Made by a program: the position numbers and the translations under genes. A stretch of DNA of 64,000 bases from Acrocarpospora macrocephala (GTDB lineage Bacteria; Actinomycetota; Actinomycetes; Streptosporangiales; Streptosporangiaceae), in NCBI RefSeq assembly GCF_009687865.1, contig NZ_BLAE01000016.1, positions 62,001 to 126,000 on the forward strand, in the 5' to 3' direction. The notes beneath the pieces are model-generated. The model was not told where the DNA came from. It ran no database searches and saw nothing but the letters and a program-made list of their open reading frames with translations. Positions 54,334 through 62,315 of the stretch are shown here, piece by piece (positions within the stretch are counted from its first letter, which is position 1; each line of letters begins with the position of its first letter).

Positions 54334-55121
54334 GCGCCTGCCCTTTCCTGCTCCAGCACCATGTCCCTGACCTCCTGGCGCAACATCTTCCAGATCTCCG
54401 CCTCCAGGGCGGCGAACTCCTTGGTGCCCCGGAGCTCGGTGGAGCGGGGCCGGGGGAAGGGAACCACGAACTCCTCGATGACCGTGCCGGGCCGGGAACT
54501 CATGACCACGACCCGGTCGCCGAGCAGGATCGCCTCGTCGAGGTTGTGGGTCACGAACACCACCGTTCGGCGGTCCTGCTGCCAGAGGGCCAGCAGTTCC
54601 TCCTGCATGACCAGGCGGAGTTGCGCGTCGAGCGCGGCGAAGGGTTCGTCCATCAGCAGGATCTCCGGCTCGACCGCCATCGCCCGCGCGATCGAGACCC
54701 GCTGCCGCATGCCACCGGACAACGTGTGCGGATAGGCGGACCGGAAGTTCAGCAGTCCGAGCCGCTGCAACCACCCCTCGATCATGGGCTTGGCCTCCGC
54801 CTTGCCCACACCCTTGATGTCCAGCCCGAGCCGCACGTTGTCCTCGACGGTCTTCCACGGATAGATGCTGTAGTCCTGGAACACCACCGACATCAGGGTC
54901 GTGCGCAGATCCTCGTGCTGGAGCGTCACCTCGCCGGCCGTCGGGGGGATCAATCCGGCGATCACCCTGAGCAGGGTGGACTTCCCGCATCCGGAGGGCC
55001 CCACGACACACACGAACTCGCCGGAGCGGATGTTCAGGTCCATGGGGCCCAGCGCGGCGACGGCCGCGGGCCCCGTTCCGAAGACCCGCTCGACTCCATG
55101 TACTTGGATCTTGTCTGGCAT
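54330..55121 (-). CDS. ABC importer ATP-binding protein (SsuB/TauB type)
   Basis: A 263-residue ATPase: Walker A CVVGPSGCGKSTLLRV, signature LSGGMRQRVSIARA, Walker B ILLMDEPFAALD, and the switch His in VFVTHNLDEA. The N-terminal VHGVERVF and the Q-loop MSVVFQDYSIYPWK fit the nitrate/sulfonate/taurine group. First gene of the ATPase-permease operon, preceded by an operator copy located within the end of the MFS gene. Confidence 0.92.
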   Translation of the reverse strand: MPDKIQVHGVERVFGTGPAAVAALGPMDLNIRSGEFVCVVGPSGCGKSTLLRVIAGLIPPTAGEVTLQHEDLRTTLMSVVFQDYSIYPWKTVEDNVRLGLDIKGVGKAEAKPMIEGWLQRLGLLNFRSAYPHTLSGGMRQRVSIARAMAVEPEILLMDEPFAALDAQLRLVMQEELLALWQQDRRTVVFVTHNLDEAILLGDRVVVMSSRPGTVIEEFVVPFPRPRSTELRGTKEFAALEAEIWKMLRQEVRDMVLEQERAGA

Positions 55122-55157
55122 CTCGGTCGTTCCTCTCAGCTTGGGACCGATCTCACG

Positions 55158-56375
55158 TCACTTCTCATTACGGCGGCCGTTACCGCCCGGGCGGGAGGTG
55201 GCGATTCCCACGACACCGACCAGAAGCACCGCGGCGGCCCCGAGGCCGAACCCCCAGCGTGGGTCGGCCAGCTCCGCGAGCACGCCCATAATCGGCCCGC
55301 CGATCGGCGCGCTGCCGAGCATGACCACGAACCACAAGGCCGCGACCCGACCCCGCATACCCGGCTCCGAGGCGGCCTGGATGGTGCTCATCGCGGTCGT
55401 GGCCAGCACGGTCGTCATCGCACCCAGCACAGCCAGGGCGGCCACCGCCAGCGGAAGCGTCGGCGCGGCAGCGCAGAGCGCCAGCGCGAGGCCCATGAAG
55501 ACGGCACGCACCGCGATGGCCCGCCGCCCGGTCCGCAACACGCGGGTGCCCACCAGCCCTCCGGCGATGGCGCCCAGTCCCATGGCGGCGGTCATCATCC
55601 CGAGGGTCGCGGCGTCACCGTCGAAGGTGCGCTGAGCCAGCAACGGCAGCAGAACCTGATGCTGGTACGCCAGCACACTGATGACCGCCATCGATACGAG
55701 CGGCCACCGGATGGCGGGCGTACGCCACGCGTAACGCACCCCCGCCCGGATCTCCCCCGGCTGCGAATCGGCCCGGCCGGAGGACACCTCCACCAGCGTG
55801 ATGGCCCGGAGCGCCACCGCCATGAACAACCGGGTCCCGGCCGCCACGGCGAAACACCCCGTCGTCTCCCCCGACGCCGCGATCAGGGCTCCGGCCAGCG
55901 CTGGCCCGATCACCCGGGCCGAGTTGAAGGCCAGCGCGTTCAGTGAGTACGACCGGGGCAGCTTCTCCTCGTCGGCGAGTTCGGGCACCAGCGACATCCG
56001 CGCCGGATTCTCGACCGCTGTCACACACCCGAACACGAACGCGAGGCAGAAGGCCAGCGGGAGCGAGGCGTTCCCGGTGGCCGTCGCCCACCCGAGGCTC
56101 CCGGTACAGACGGCCCCCGCGACCTGCGCCGCCATCAGCACCCGCCGCTTGGGCAGCCGGTCGGCCAGCAACCCGGCGGCCGGCCCGAGCAGCAGCGCCG
56201 GCAGGAACTGGAGAGCGATCGCCGCCCCGATCGCCCGCCCGTCCCCCGACAGGGTCAGCACCAGCCACGCGAACGCGGTGGTGTGCGTCCAGAAGCCGGT
56301 AGTGGACACGGCGTGTCCCACCAGATAGATCCACAACCAGGTCCACGCCTTTCCGGACGGGACCGGCCCCGTCAC
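55158..56375 (-). CDS. MFS exporter (EntS-like)
   Basis: A 405-residue 12-helix transporter of the group that includes enterobactin exporter EntS: LVGHAVSTTGFWTHTTAFAW, LLADRLPKRRVL (loop 2-3 motif), ARMSLVPELADEEKLPRSY, FNSARVIGPALAGAL. The GTG start overlaps the stop of the amidohydrolase gene (GTGA). It may remove a toxic intermediate or an end product. The stop precedes the ABC ATPase gene; its 3' end contains operator site 11. Confidence 0.82.
   Translation of the reverse strand: MTGPVPSGKAWTWLWIYLVGHAVSTTGFWTHTTAFAWLVLTLSGDGRAIGAAIALQFLPALLLGPAAGLLADRLPKRRVLMAAQVAGAVCTGSLGWATATGNASLPLAFCLAFVFGCVTAVENPARMSLVPELADEEKLPRSYSLNALAFNSARVIGPALAGALIAASGETTGCFAVAAGTRLFMAVALRAITLVEVSSGRADSQPGEIRAGVRYAWRTPAIRWPLVSMAVISVLAYQHQVLLPLLAQRTFDGDAATLGMMTAAMGLGAIAGGLVGTRVLRTGRRAIAVRAVFMGLALALCAAAPTLPLAVAALAVLGAMTTVLATTAMSTIQAASEPGMRGRVAALWFVVMLGSAPIGGPIMGVLAELADPRWGFGLGAAAVLLVGVVGIATSRPGGNGRRNEK
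55167..55183 (-). promoter_or_regulatory. Catabolic operator, site 11
   Basis: GTAACGGCGGCCGTAAT in the direction of transcription, 45 nt before the ATG of the ABC ATPase gene. It lies inside the last codons of the MFS gene, so coding and control overlap. Confidence 0.68.
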
Positions 56376-57634
56376 CGACCCAGGATCGGCAGCGGACGGC
56401 CCGAGTCGTCGAGGTCGGTGTCCAGGTCCAGCCGCAACATCTTGATCGCGTTCCCCCGCACGATCTTGTAGATGACGTCCTGGGGCAGGTGCGCGAAGTG
56501 CTCCTCGGCGAGTTGCTTGGTGTCCGGCCAGGTCGAGTCGGTGTGCGGGTAGTCGACCTCGAAGGTCGCGTTGTCCACGCCGACCTGCTCGATCGCCCTG
56601 ATGCCGACGTCGTCCCGGAAGAAGCAGCCGTACACCTGACGGTAGTAGTAGGTCGACGGCGGCTCCGGGATGGAGTCACCCAGCCCGATCCAGGCCCGGT
56701 GCTGGTTCCACACGTCGTCCATGCGCATCAGGGCGTAGGGGATCCAGCCGATCTGGCTCTCGGAGTAGGCCAGCTTCAGGTCCGGATACCGGATCAGCAG
56801 ACCCGAGAAGATGTAGTCGGCCAGCGACGCCATCGCGTTGTTGAACGACAGGGAGATGCCCACCGCCGCCGGAGCGTCCTTCGAGGTGGCCGGCATCTTC
56901 GACGACGAGCCGACGTGCATGCACACGACGGTCTTCGTCTCGTGGCACGCCCGGAAGAACGGCTCCCAGTGCCCCGAGTGGATGCTCGGCAGCCCGAGGA
57001 AGGCCGGAATCTCACAGAAGGCGACTGCCGTGAACCCTCGCTCGGCGTTACGCCGCACCTCGGCCGCGGCCAGCTCGGCGTCCCACAGCGGCACCAGCCC
57101 GAGCGGGATCAGCCGTCCCCCGGACGGCCCGCACCACTCCTCGAACATCCAGTCGTTGTAGGCCTGGATACAGGCCAGCCCGAGTTCCTTGTCCTTGCCC
57201 TCCGCGAACGTCTGCCCGCAGAACCGCGGCATCGTCGGGAAGCACAGGGACGCCTCCATATGGTTCATGTCCATGTCCGCGAGACGCGCCGTCATGTCAT
57301 AACAACCAGGACGCACGTCCCCGAAGGTCACGGGCACGTTCTCCCGCAGGTCCAGCGGCAGCCCCGCCGAGGCGTTGATGCGCTTGAGCGGGATGGGCAC
57401 GCCTTCGTACATCCAGTAGTCCCCCAGCGTGCCGTCCTCACCGAAGTCGACCCGCCAGTCCTGACCGCTGACTCTCGTGATCTTGGTGATCTTGCCGCGG
57501 TGCACCCGCGGCGCCGTCTCCTGGAACTTCCTCGGCAGCCGGCCCTCGAACAGGTCGGCCGGCTCCATCACGTGATCGTCGACGCTGATGATCCGGGGGA
57601 TTTCGACCTTGGTTCCGTTCGCGTCGCTGGTCAT
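56372..57634 (-). CDS. Amidohydrolase-related decarboxylase/hydrolase (ACMSD-like, amidohydrolase_2)
   Basis: A 420-residue TIM-barrel protein. The metal-site start reads SVDDHVMEP (residues 18-25), the DxHxxE variant seen in this family instead of HxH; VCMHVGSS supplies a His and VDYPHTDSTWP the Asp. Characterised relatives include ACMSD and resorcylate/vanillate decarboxylases, which are nonoxidative. It heads the operon with the MFS exporter. A decarboxylation of an aromatic or dienoic acid, or hydrolysis of a ring product, would fit; the choice cannot be made from sequence. Confidence 0.82.
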   Translation of the reverse strand: MTSDANGTKVEIPRIISVDDHVMEPADLFEGRLPRKFQETAPRVHRGKITKITRVSGQDWRVDFGEDGTLGDYWMYEGVPIPLKRINASAGLPLDLRENVPVTFGDVRPGCYDMTARLADMDMNHMEASLCFPTMPRFCGQTFAEGKDKELGLACIQAYNDWMFEEWCGPSGGRLIPLGLVPLWDAELAAAEVRRNAERGFTAVAFCEIPAFLGLPSIHSGHWEPFFRACHETKTVVCMHVGSSSKMPATSKDAPAAVGISLSFNNAMASLADYIFSGLLIRYPDLKLAYSESQIGWIPYALMRMDDVWNQHRAWIGLGDSIPEPPSTYYYRQVYGCFFRDDVGIRAIEQVGVDNATFEVDYPHTDSTWPDTKQLAEEHFAHLPQDVIYKIVRGNAIKMLRLDLDTDLDDSGRPLPILGR

Positions 57635-57685
57635 CGCGTGTCCCTTCGCAACTGGTACAGATACCCGTCATCGTCGGGAGCCGCT

Positions 57686-57702
57686 GTTACCAGCGCCGTT
57701 AT
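57686..57702 (-). promoter_or_regulatory. Catabolic operator, site 12
   Basis: ATAACGGCGCTGGTAAC in the direction of transcription, 51 nt before the ATG of the amidohydrolase gene. Its outer end overlaps the stop codon of the second regulator gene. Confidence 0.68.
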
Positions 57703-60581
57703 GTGATCGAACCGCTCGCGCCGAGTTCCAGGAACCGCCGCGTGTCCCCAGGCCGCAGGCCCAGCTCCCCGAGGGCGCTCGCCGCTCGCCGGTAGGCCGT
57801 CTCCTCGGCACCGGCGGTTTTCTCTATGTACGCCAGGAGCCGGTAGGCCGGATCGCAGTACCGGTTGCGCCCGAGCACGTCCTCACTCTCCTGGCGCGCT
57901 TCCTCGAGACGACCACCCTCGATGAGCAACCGCACCACTTCGAGCTGGGCCTCCTCGCGTACCACCTCGAGATGTTCCCGGCGCTCTACGACCCAGGTTA
58001 GTTCGCTGCGGCCGAGGTACTGGCCCGTCACCAGGGACAGGGCCGCCTGGAGCTGGGGCAGCCGCGCGTTGACGTGCAGGCCCCGGGCGAAGGCGGCCTC
58101 CTGCTCGAACAACTGGTCGGCCGCGTAGATGGACGCGTCTCCGGGCACCTTGACCCAGCCGTCGTCGGTCGAGACCAGCCGGATGCCGGTGGCGTCGCGG
58201 AACTTGTGCATGATCTGGCGGAAGTGGTTGCCGCCCGTCCCCGCGTCGGCCTCGGGGAGCAGCAGGCGTTGCAACTCCGTGCGCACCACCCCGCCGGGAT
58301 GCAACGCCAGGCAGGCGACAAGTTCGATGACTTTGAGCCGGCCTACGCCCAGCGCGCGGCCGTCGAGCACCAGATCGGGCCTGCCGCCGAAGGTCTGGAC
58401 GTGCAACTCCACCATGGCGGGCCCCAGCCTGCGTCGTTTCGGGACGGCTGGCGCCGACGGGCAGACCACCAGACGGCGCCAGCGGGTGTCCTGACGATCG
58501 CGGGCCTGCTCCCGCCGCTGGATGTCGGGGTAACACCACGCGGCGCGTACCAGACCGAGGAAGAAACCGGTCGAGGACGCGACGTCGTAGGCCATCGCCG
58601 CCGCGCGGTGGGACGCATCGAGGTCACCGCACCGCGCGTGCGCCTCGGCGAGGCAGGCCGCCGCGAGCGGCAACTGGAGGTGGCGGCCCGCCCGGTGCAT
58701 GCCGTCGACCGCCTCGACCAGGAGGGCACGGGCCTTTTCGTTGCGGCCGGCCTCCAGATAGGACCAGCCGAGAAGCATGCGGCCCCACTCCAGGACGGCG
58801 GCGTCGTCGCCGCGGGCCCAGCGACGGACCCGATCCTCCAGGAGCGCCCGCGCCGACTCGGCGCGGTGATGCCTCATCAGCGCCATCGCGGTCATCGCCT
58901 CGTAATACGGCGTGAGGAAGGAACCCATCCGGCGTCCCTCGGCAACGGTGTCCTCCAGGAGTTCCAGGGCGTGGTCGCGGTCGCCTTCCGCGTAGACGAG
59001 CAGGCTCTCCGCGAAGCGGGCATGGGCGGTGACCCTGACCTCGTGGGGGATGCGCGACCACATCCGGCGGGCCAGGGGGAGTCGCCCGGTGTAGGCGTAG
59101 GCGAGGACGACGTCCGGGTTGTACAGGGGGCGGCCATCCCCCGGGGCCAGCCGGGTGATGTCGCCGATGCGTCCCTGGACGAACAATGCCCAGCTCAACG
59201 ACTGTTCGTGGAGGTCCCAGTCGTCGCCCTGCGGCGGTTCGGCCGGGGACTCGCCGCAGGACACCTCCACCAGGAACCGGACCGCCTCCTTGCGATGGTC
59301 ACCGCCGTGCAGGTCGAGTAGCCGAGTCGCCGCCGCCGCGTCCGGGAGCATCACCGCTGCAGCCGAGGCCACCAGCCCGGCGTCCTGCGCCAGCACCGCG
59401 GGCAGACGGCCTCCGGCCTCGACCGTCCGGACCAGAAAACGCGCCCGTGCGAACTGGTGGGCGGCGTTCAACGCGTGGATTCGCGCGCCCAGCAGGATGT
59501 TGCTCGCCCCGGTCGCGGCCTCTCCCAGAGCGTTGGTGAGTTTCTCCAGCGTGCGCCATTCGCGCCGGGCCTGCAGCTCTGGCACCGCCTGCTCGGCCAC
59601 GCGGACGGCCTCGGCCTGGTCGTTCTCGGCCAGGAGCAGTTCGACGGCCTCCACGGCCTGGCCCATCCAGCCGAGGTAGGTGGCGTAGCGGCGTACCAGC
59701 TCCGTGTGGTGTCCCGGCCGGCGGCTCAGCCGCTGGTAGCGCAGCGCGGCCCGCAGGACGGGCGTGAACGCCAGCTCGGCTCCTCTGACGTTGATCGTCG
59801 GGAGGTGCCGCCGGGTGAGCCGGTCCCAGGCGTCCTCCATCGGTTCACCGCACAACACCTCGGCCAGATGCGCGGTCGCCCTCGGGGCGACGGAGGCGGC
59901 CAGCAGGACCCGCTGCTCGTCCTCGGGGAGCTGGTCGAGCACCTCGGACGCCAGGTATTCCGCCACCGCGGCCTCCGCCTCGGCCGAGGCGGCCTGCGTG
60001 TGCAGCAGGACACCCAGCGCCCATCCGCCTGTGGCGCGGCTGATCTCCTCGGCCTGGGACGCGTCGCCGCCGCGTGCCGTGGCGAAGGTTCTGATCTCGT
60101 CGACCGACATGGCCAGGTCACTGTCGCGGATGGCAAGGTGTGTCAGCTCCTGGGGCGGCTCGTCGCGAGTTAGCAGTATGACCCGCCATCCCCTTCGGAC
60201 GGACATCCGGAGATCCGCGAGCAGGGTGAGCGTGGCGGGCTCACCGAAGAGGAGATGACAGTCGTCCACCACGATCAGGCCGGGCCCCTCCCCCTGGAGC
60301 GCCGCCGCGAACAGCTCGGCGACATACGCGGACGTGGGCCGTTCTGGCCCCAGCCGCACCCAGGACACCGGGGCCGTCGTCGAGCGCGCGAACGACTCGG
60401 CCTGGGCGGACTTGCCGGCGCCCGCACCGGCGACCACCCACAGGACCCCTCCGGTCTGGTTGAGCGACACCGCGAACAGCTCGTCCAGGCGGGGACGGGG
60501 GATCAGGCGCCCGGATACGAGTCGGGTCCCGAGGTCGGTCCCATGGTGAACTTTGACCAGGTTTCCTATGCTTTCTTTCAT
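57699..60581 (-). CDS. Large STAND ATPase transcription regulator with C-terminal BTAD (SARP-like) domain, 2
   Basis: A 960-residue paralogue of the regulator at 50270-53296. Walker A AGAGAGKS (51-58), Walker B GLIVVDDCHLLFG (about 100-112), central helical repeats, then the winged helix GVGRLKVIELVACLALHP ... GGNHFRQIMHKF and a BTAD domain ending near residue 950. The DNA-contact region is strikingly alike in the two proteins, so they may bind the same element, possibly with different ligands through the divergent ATPase/TPR parts. ATG 60581. No RTAAY repeat precedes it in its own direction; the divergent copy (site 13) faces the hydratase gene. Confidence 0.82.
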   Translation of the reverse strand: MKESIGNLVKVHHGTDLGTRLVSGRLIPRPRLDELFAVSLNQTGGVLWVVAGAGAGKSAQAESFARSTTAPVSWVRLGPERPTSAYVAELFAAALQGEGPGLIVVDDCHLLFGEPATLTLLADLRMSVRRGWRVILLTRDEPPQELTHLAIRDSDLAMSVDEIRTFATARGGDASQAEEISRATGGWALGVLLHTQAASAEAEAAVAEYLASEVLDQLPEDEQRVLLAASVAPRATAHLAEVLCGEPMEDAWDRLTRRHLPTINVRGAELAFTPVLRAALRYQRLSRRPGHHTELVRRYATYLGWMGQAVEAVELLLAENDQAEAVRVAEQAVPELQARREWRTLEKLTNALGEAATGASNILLGARIHALNAAHQFARARFLVRTVEAGGRLPAVLAQDAGLVASAAAVMLPDAAAATRLLDLHGGDHRKEAVRFLVEVSCGESPAEPPQGDDWDLHEQSLSWALFVQGRIGDITRLAPGDGRPLYNPDVVLAYAYTGRLPLARRMWSRIPHEVRVTAHARFAESLLVYAEGDRDHALELLEDTVAEGRRMGSFLTPYYEAMTAMALMRHHRAESARALLEDRVRRWARGDDAAVLEWGRMLLGWSYLEAGRNEKARALLVEAVDGMHRAGRHLQLPLAAACLAEAHARCGDLDASHRAAAMAYDVASSTGFFLGLVRAAWCYPDIQRREQARDRQDTRWRRLVVCPSAPAVPKRRRLGPAMVELHVQTFGGRPDLVLDGRALGVGRLKVIELVACLALHPGGVVRTELQRLLLPEADAGTGGNHFRQIMHKFRDATGIRLVSTDDGWVKVPGDASIYAADQLFEQEAAFARGLHVNARLPQLQAALSLVTGQYLGRSELTWVVERREHLEVVREEAQLEVVRLLIEGGRLEEARQESEDVLGRNRYCDPAYRLLAYIEKTAGAEETAYRRAASALGELGLRPGDTRRFLELGASGSIT

Positions 60582-60684
60582 ATTGCACCTAATAGACTAA
60601 TTGCTACAATCCGTCACTACTTGTGCACTAATCTGCCGCTCATGTTACCGACGCCACAATCTCCCCGACCACCCCCGAAGGGTG

Positions 60685-60701
60685 GTAACGCCGGTGGTAA
60701 C
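60685..60701 (+). promoter_or_regulatory. Catabolic operator, site 13
   Basis: GTAACGCCGGTGGTAAC on the plus strand, a perfect half-site repeat, 48 nt before TTG 60750 of the hydratase-like gene. It is the outermost copy at the right end of the island. Confidence 0.7.
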
Positions 60702-60749
60702 AACGCCGCACGAGCATTGCCCGTGATCCGCAGAGGAGCAGGAGGCGGC

Positions 60750-61352
60750 TTGACAGTCAGCGGCACGCGCGGCCTTTGGCCGCGAACCGGCATCGCCGGA
60801 TACGCATTGGCGATCGGGAGTCCCCACACCACCCGCCCCTTGATCGAAACGCTGGGCGAGGAGCTGTTCGTCAGCGACTGTGGCCGGGTCGACCTGGATT
60901 CACCGACGACCGTCCAGGTCGAGACCCATGTCGCCTTCCTTCTCGGCCAGGACCTCGGCGACTCGGCCGGTGTCCTGGAAGCAGCCGCGGCGATCTATCC
61001 GGCGCTCCGCATCACCGAACCGGCCGGCTCCGGCCGGGCCCCGCTCAGGACCCGCCACATCGTGCTGGGCAGCGCCTCCCGAACCCTGGCGCGGGTCGGC
61101 TTCGACGACATGCTGGTTACCGTCAAGAGCAACGGCGTCATCCTCGCGGCCGGAGAACCAGCCGACATGTGGCGTCCCCCGGTGGAAGCCCTGGCCTGGT
61201 TCGCCGCGGAACAGGCCCAGGACCGCAACGTCCTTCGACGCGGGACGGTGGTGTTGTCGGGTTCACTGCACACGCCCGTCGCCGCCCGGCCCGGCGACCA
61301 TGTCCGGGGGGACCTGATGGGGGTCGGCTCGGTGTGCGTCAGCCTGGGCTGA
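60750..61352 (+). CDS. FAH-family 2-keto-4-pentenoate hydratase-like protein, N-terminally short
   Basis: About 200 residues matching the C-terminal two thirds of 2-oxopent-4-enoate hydratase/4-oxalocrotonate decarboxylase proteins (normally about 260): VETHVAFLLGQDLGD, VKSNGVILAAGEPADMW, RNVLRRGTVVLSGSLHTPV and RPGDHVRGDLMGVGSVCVSL. The Glu-x-x-x-Ala-Phe metal region is present in modified form (VETHVAF). The start is TTG 60750 with AGGAGG upstream (or GTG 60723); in either case the usual N-terminal 60-70 residues are missing. It would hydrate a dienol from meta-cleavage. Whether the shortened protein is active is open. Confidence 0.7.
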   Translation: MTVSGTRGLWPRTGIAGYALAIGSPHTTRPLIETLGEELFVSDCGRVDLDSPTTVQVETHVAFLLGQDLGDSAGVLEAAAAIYPALRITEPAGSGRAPLRTRHIVLGSASRTLARVGFDDMLVTVKSNGVILAAGEPADMWRPPVEALAWFAAEQAQDRNVLRRGTVVLSGSLHTPVAARPGDHVRGDLMGVGSVCVSLG

Positions 61353-61379
61353 CCCCCGCCAGATCGCATCCGTGAACCC

Positions 61380-61579
61380 TGTCGGGCTCGAAAATCCGGG
61401 TTCGTCTTGTGACCTGCGGTTTTTGCACGATCAGGATGGTTGTCCTGGCAGGATCTCGGCTCGCGTTCGTCTCGTTGCTCTACCTGTCGATCATCCGAAT
61501 CGGACAGTTCCTTCTGCTGCGGTTGCGCACCGACACGAGTAAGGACGTCGAGATCATCGTCCTGCGCCATCAGCTTGCC
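61380..61579 (+). mobile_element. IS left-end remnant with transposase N-terminus, cut by a second IS
   Basis: Starts TGTCGGGCTCGAAAATCC, similar to the IS end at 61580. The frame from about 61439 reads SRLAFVSLLYLSIIRIGQFL, then LRLRTDTSKDVEIIVLRHQLA, the normal N-terminus of the integrase-core transposases common in actinomycetes. Exactly where LRRQ should follow, the sequence becomes the left end of another IS (61580). It is a nested insertion. Confidence 0.65.
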
Positions 61580-61980
61580 TGTGCCGCTCGAAAACGCAAA
61601 CTTGGGGTGTGAGCTGGGGCTTTGGAAGCCGGTACGTGAGTTGATCTGAAAGCCTTGCGAGGTGTTGCTGTCCCTTGCCTACATGATCATTCGGCGCATG
61701 TTCGAGTTGATCGTCGTGCTGGTTCGTTCCGAGCTGTCTAATGAAGCCGAGTTGCTGGTGCTGCGGCACGAGAACACCGTGCTGCGTCGTCAGGTGCTCC
61801 GTCCCCGCTACGAGCCCGCCGACCGGTTGTGGTTCTCAGCCCTGGCCCGGCTGATCCCTCGGGCCAACTGGGAGGTGGTGTTCCCGGTCACCCCGGCGAC
61901 GCTGCTGCGCTGGCATCGCCTGCTGGTCGCCAGGAAATGGACCTACCCCCACCGGCCGCGTCCCGGCCGTCCCCCAACAC
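61580..61980 (+). mobile_element. 3'-truncated IS, same element as at 109-642
   Basis: Left end TGTGCCGCTCGAAAACGCAAAC and the next 100 nt match the element at 109. The transposase frame from 61662 reads MLLSLAYMIIRRMFELIVVL, VLRHENTVLRRQVLRPRYEP, ATLLRWHRLLVARKWTYPH, and stops resembling the family after GRPPTP near 61980. Only the N-terminal third remains. The copy lies in the same orientation as the left copy, 61 kb away. Confidence 0.72.
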
Positions 61981-62218
61981 CAGAGCCCTGTCTGTCACGC
62001 CCCATCGGCGGCGGCGCGGCGAAAGCTGCACCCCTTACGTTCGGTGACAGATCACGACAACGCCGGGTGGGTTCGGTGCGCTCGTAGTGTGCTCGGATGT
62101 CGGGAACCTATCCGGCACGGGCGCGGACGAACCGGCATGAAAATCAGCGGAGTCAGGGACGAAACGGCACAACACGGGACGCCCAGACGGCCCTGCGGAC
62201 GGTTGATCACGTAGGGCC

Positions 62219-62265
62219 GCTGACTCTTAGTCAGCGGGTCCGGGGTTCGAGTCCCTGGCGGCGCG
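62219..62265 (+). tRNA. 3' half of a tRNA-Lys(CUU) gene, probable integration-site remnant
   Basis: The sequence contains a complete anticodon arm (GCTGA CTCTTAG TCAGC; anticodon CTT), variable loop GGGTC, T-arm CGGGG TTCGAGT CCCTG and a 3' acceptor strand GCGGCGC. The preceding 26 nt do not form a D-arm or the matching 5' acceptor GCGCCGC, so it is only the 3' half. Such halves are typical att sites left when an element integrates into a tRNA gene. Confidence 0.65.
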
Positions 62266-62270
62266 CCCCT

Positions 62271-62311
62271 AAAGAAGGCCCATGTCACCCCATGTGACGT
62301 GGGCTTTCTTT
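62271..62311 (+). terminator. Strong hairpin terminator after the tRNA half
   Basis: AAAGAAGGCCCATGTCAC (62271-62288) pairs with GTGACGTGGGCTTTCTTT (62294-62311): 18 pairs including two G-U, with a 5-nt loop, and T-rich sequence continues to 62315. Its position directly after the tRNA 3' end marks it as the original tRNA terminator. Confidence 0.8.
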
Positions 62312-62315
62312 ATTT

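Noticed and set aside
60583-60610. TTGCAC-N16-TACAAT as a sigma-70-type promoter on the plus strand
   Set aside because: Plausible in form, but it lies about 140 nt from the hydratase start and upstream of the operator, and AT-rich stretches give such matches by chance.
62052-62288. Minus-strand 78-residue frame containing PPGTRTPDPLTKSQ
   Set aside because: This is the reverse translation of the tRNA-Lys half at 62219-62265, a common false protein in annotations.
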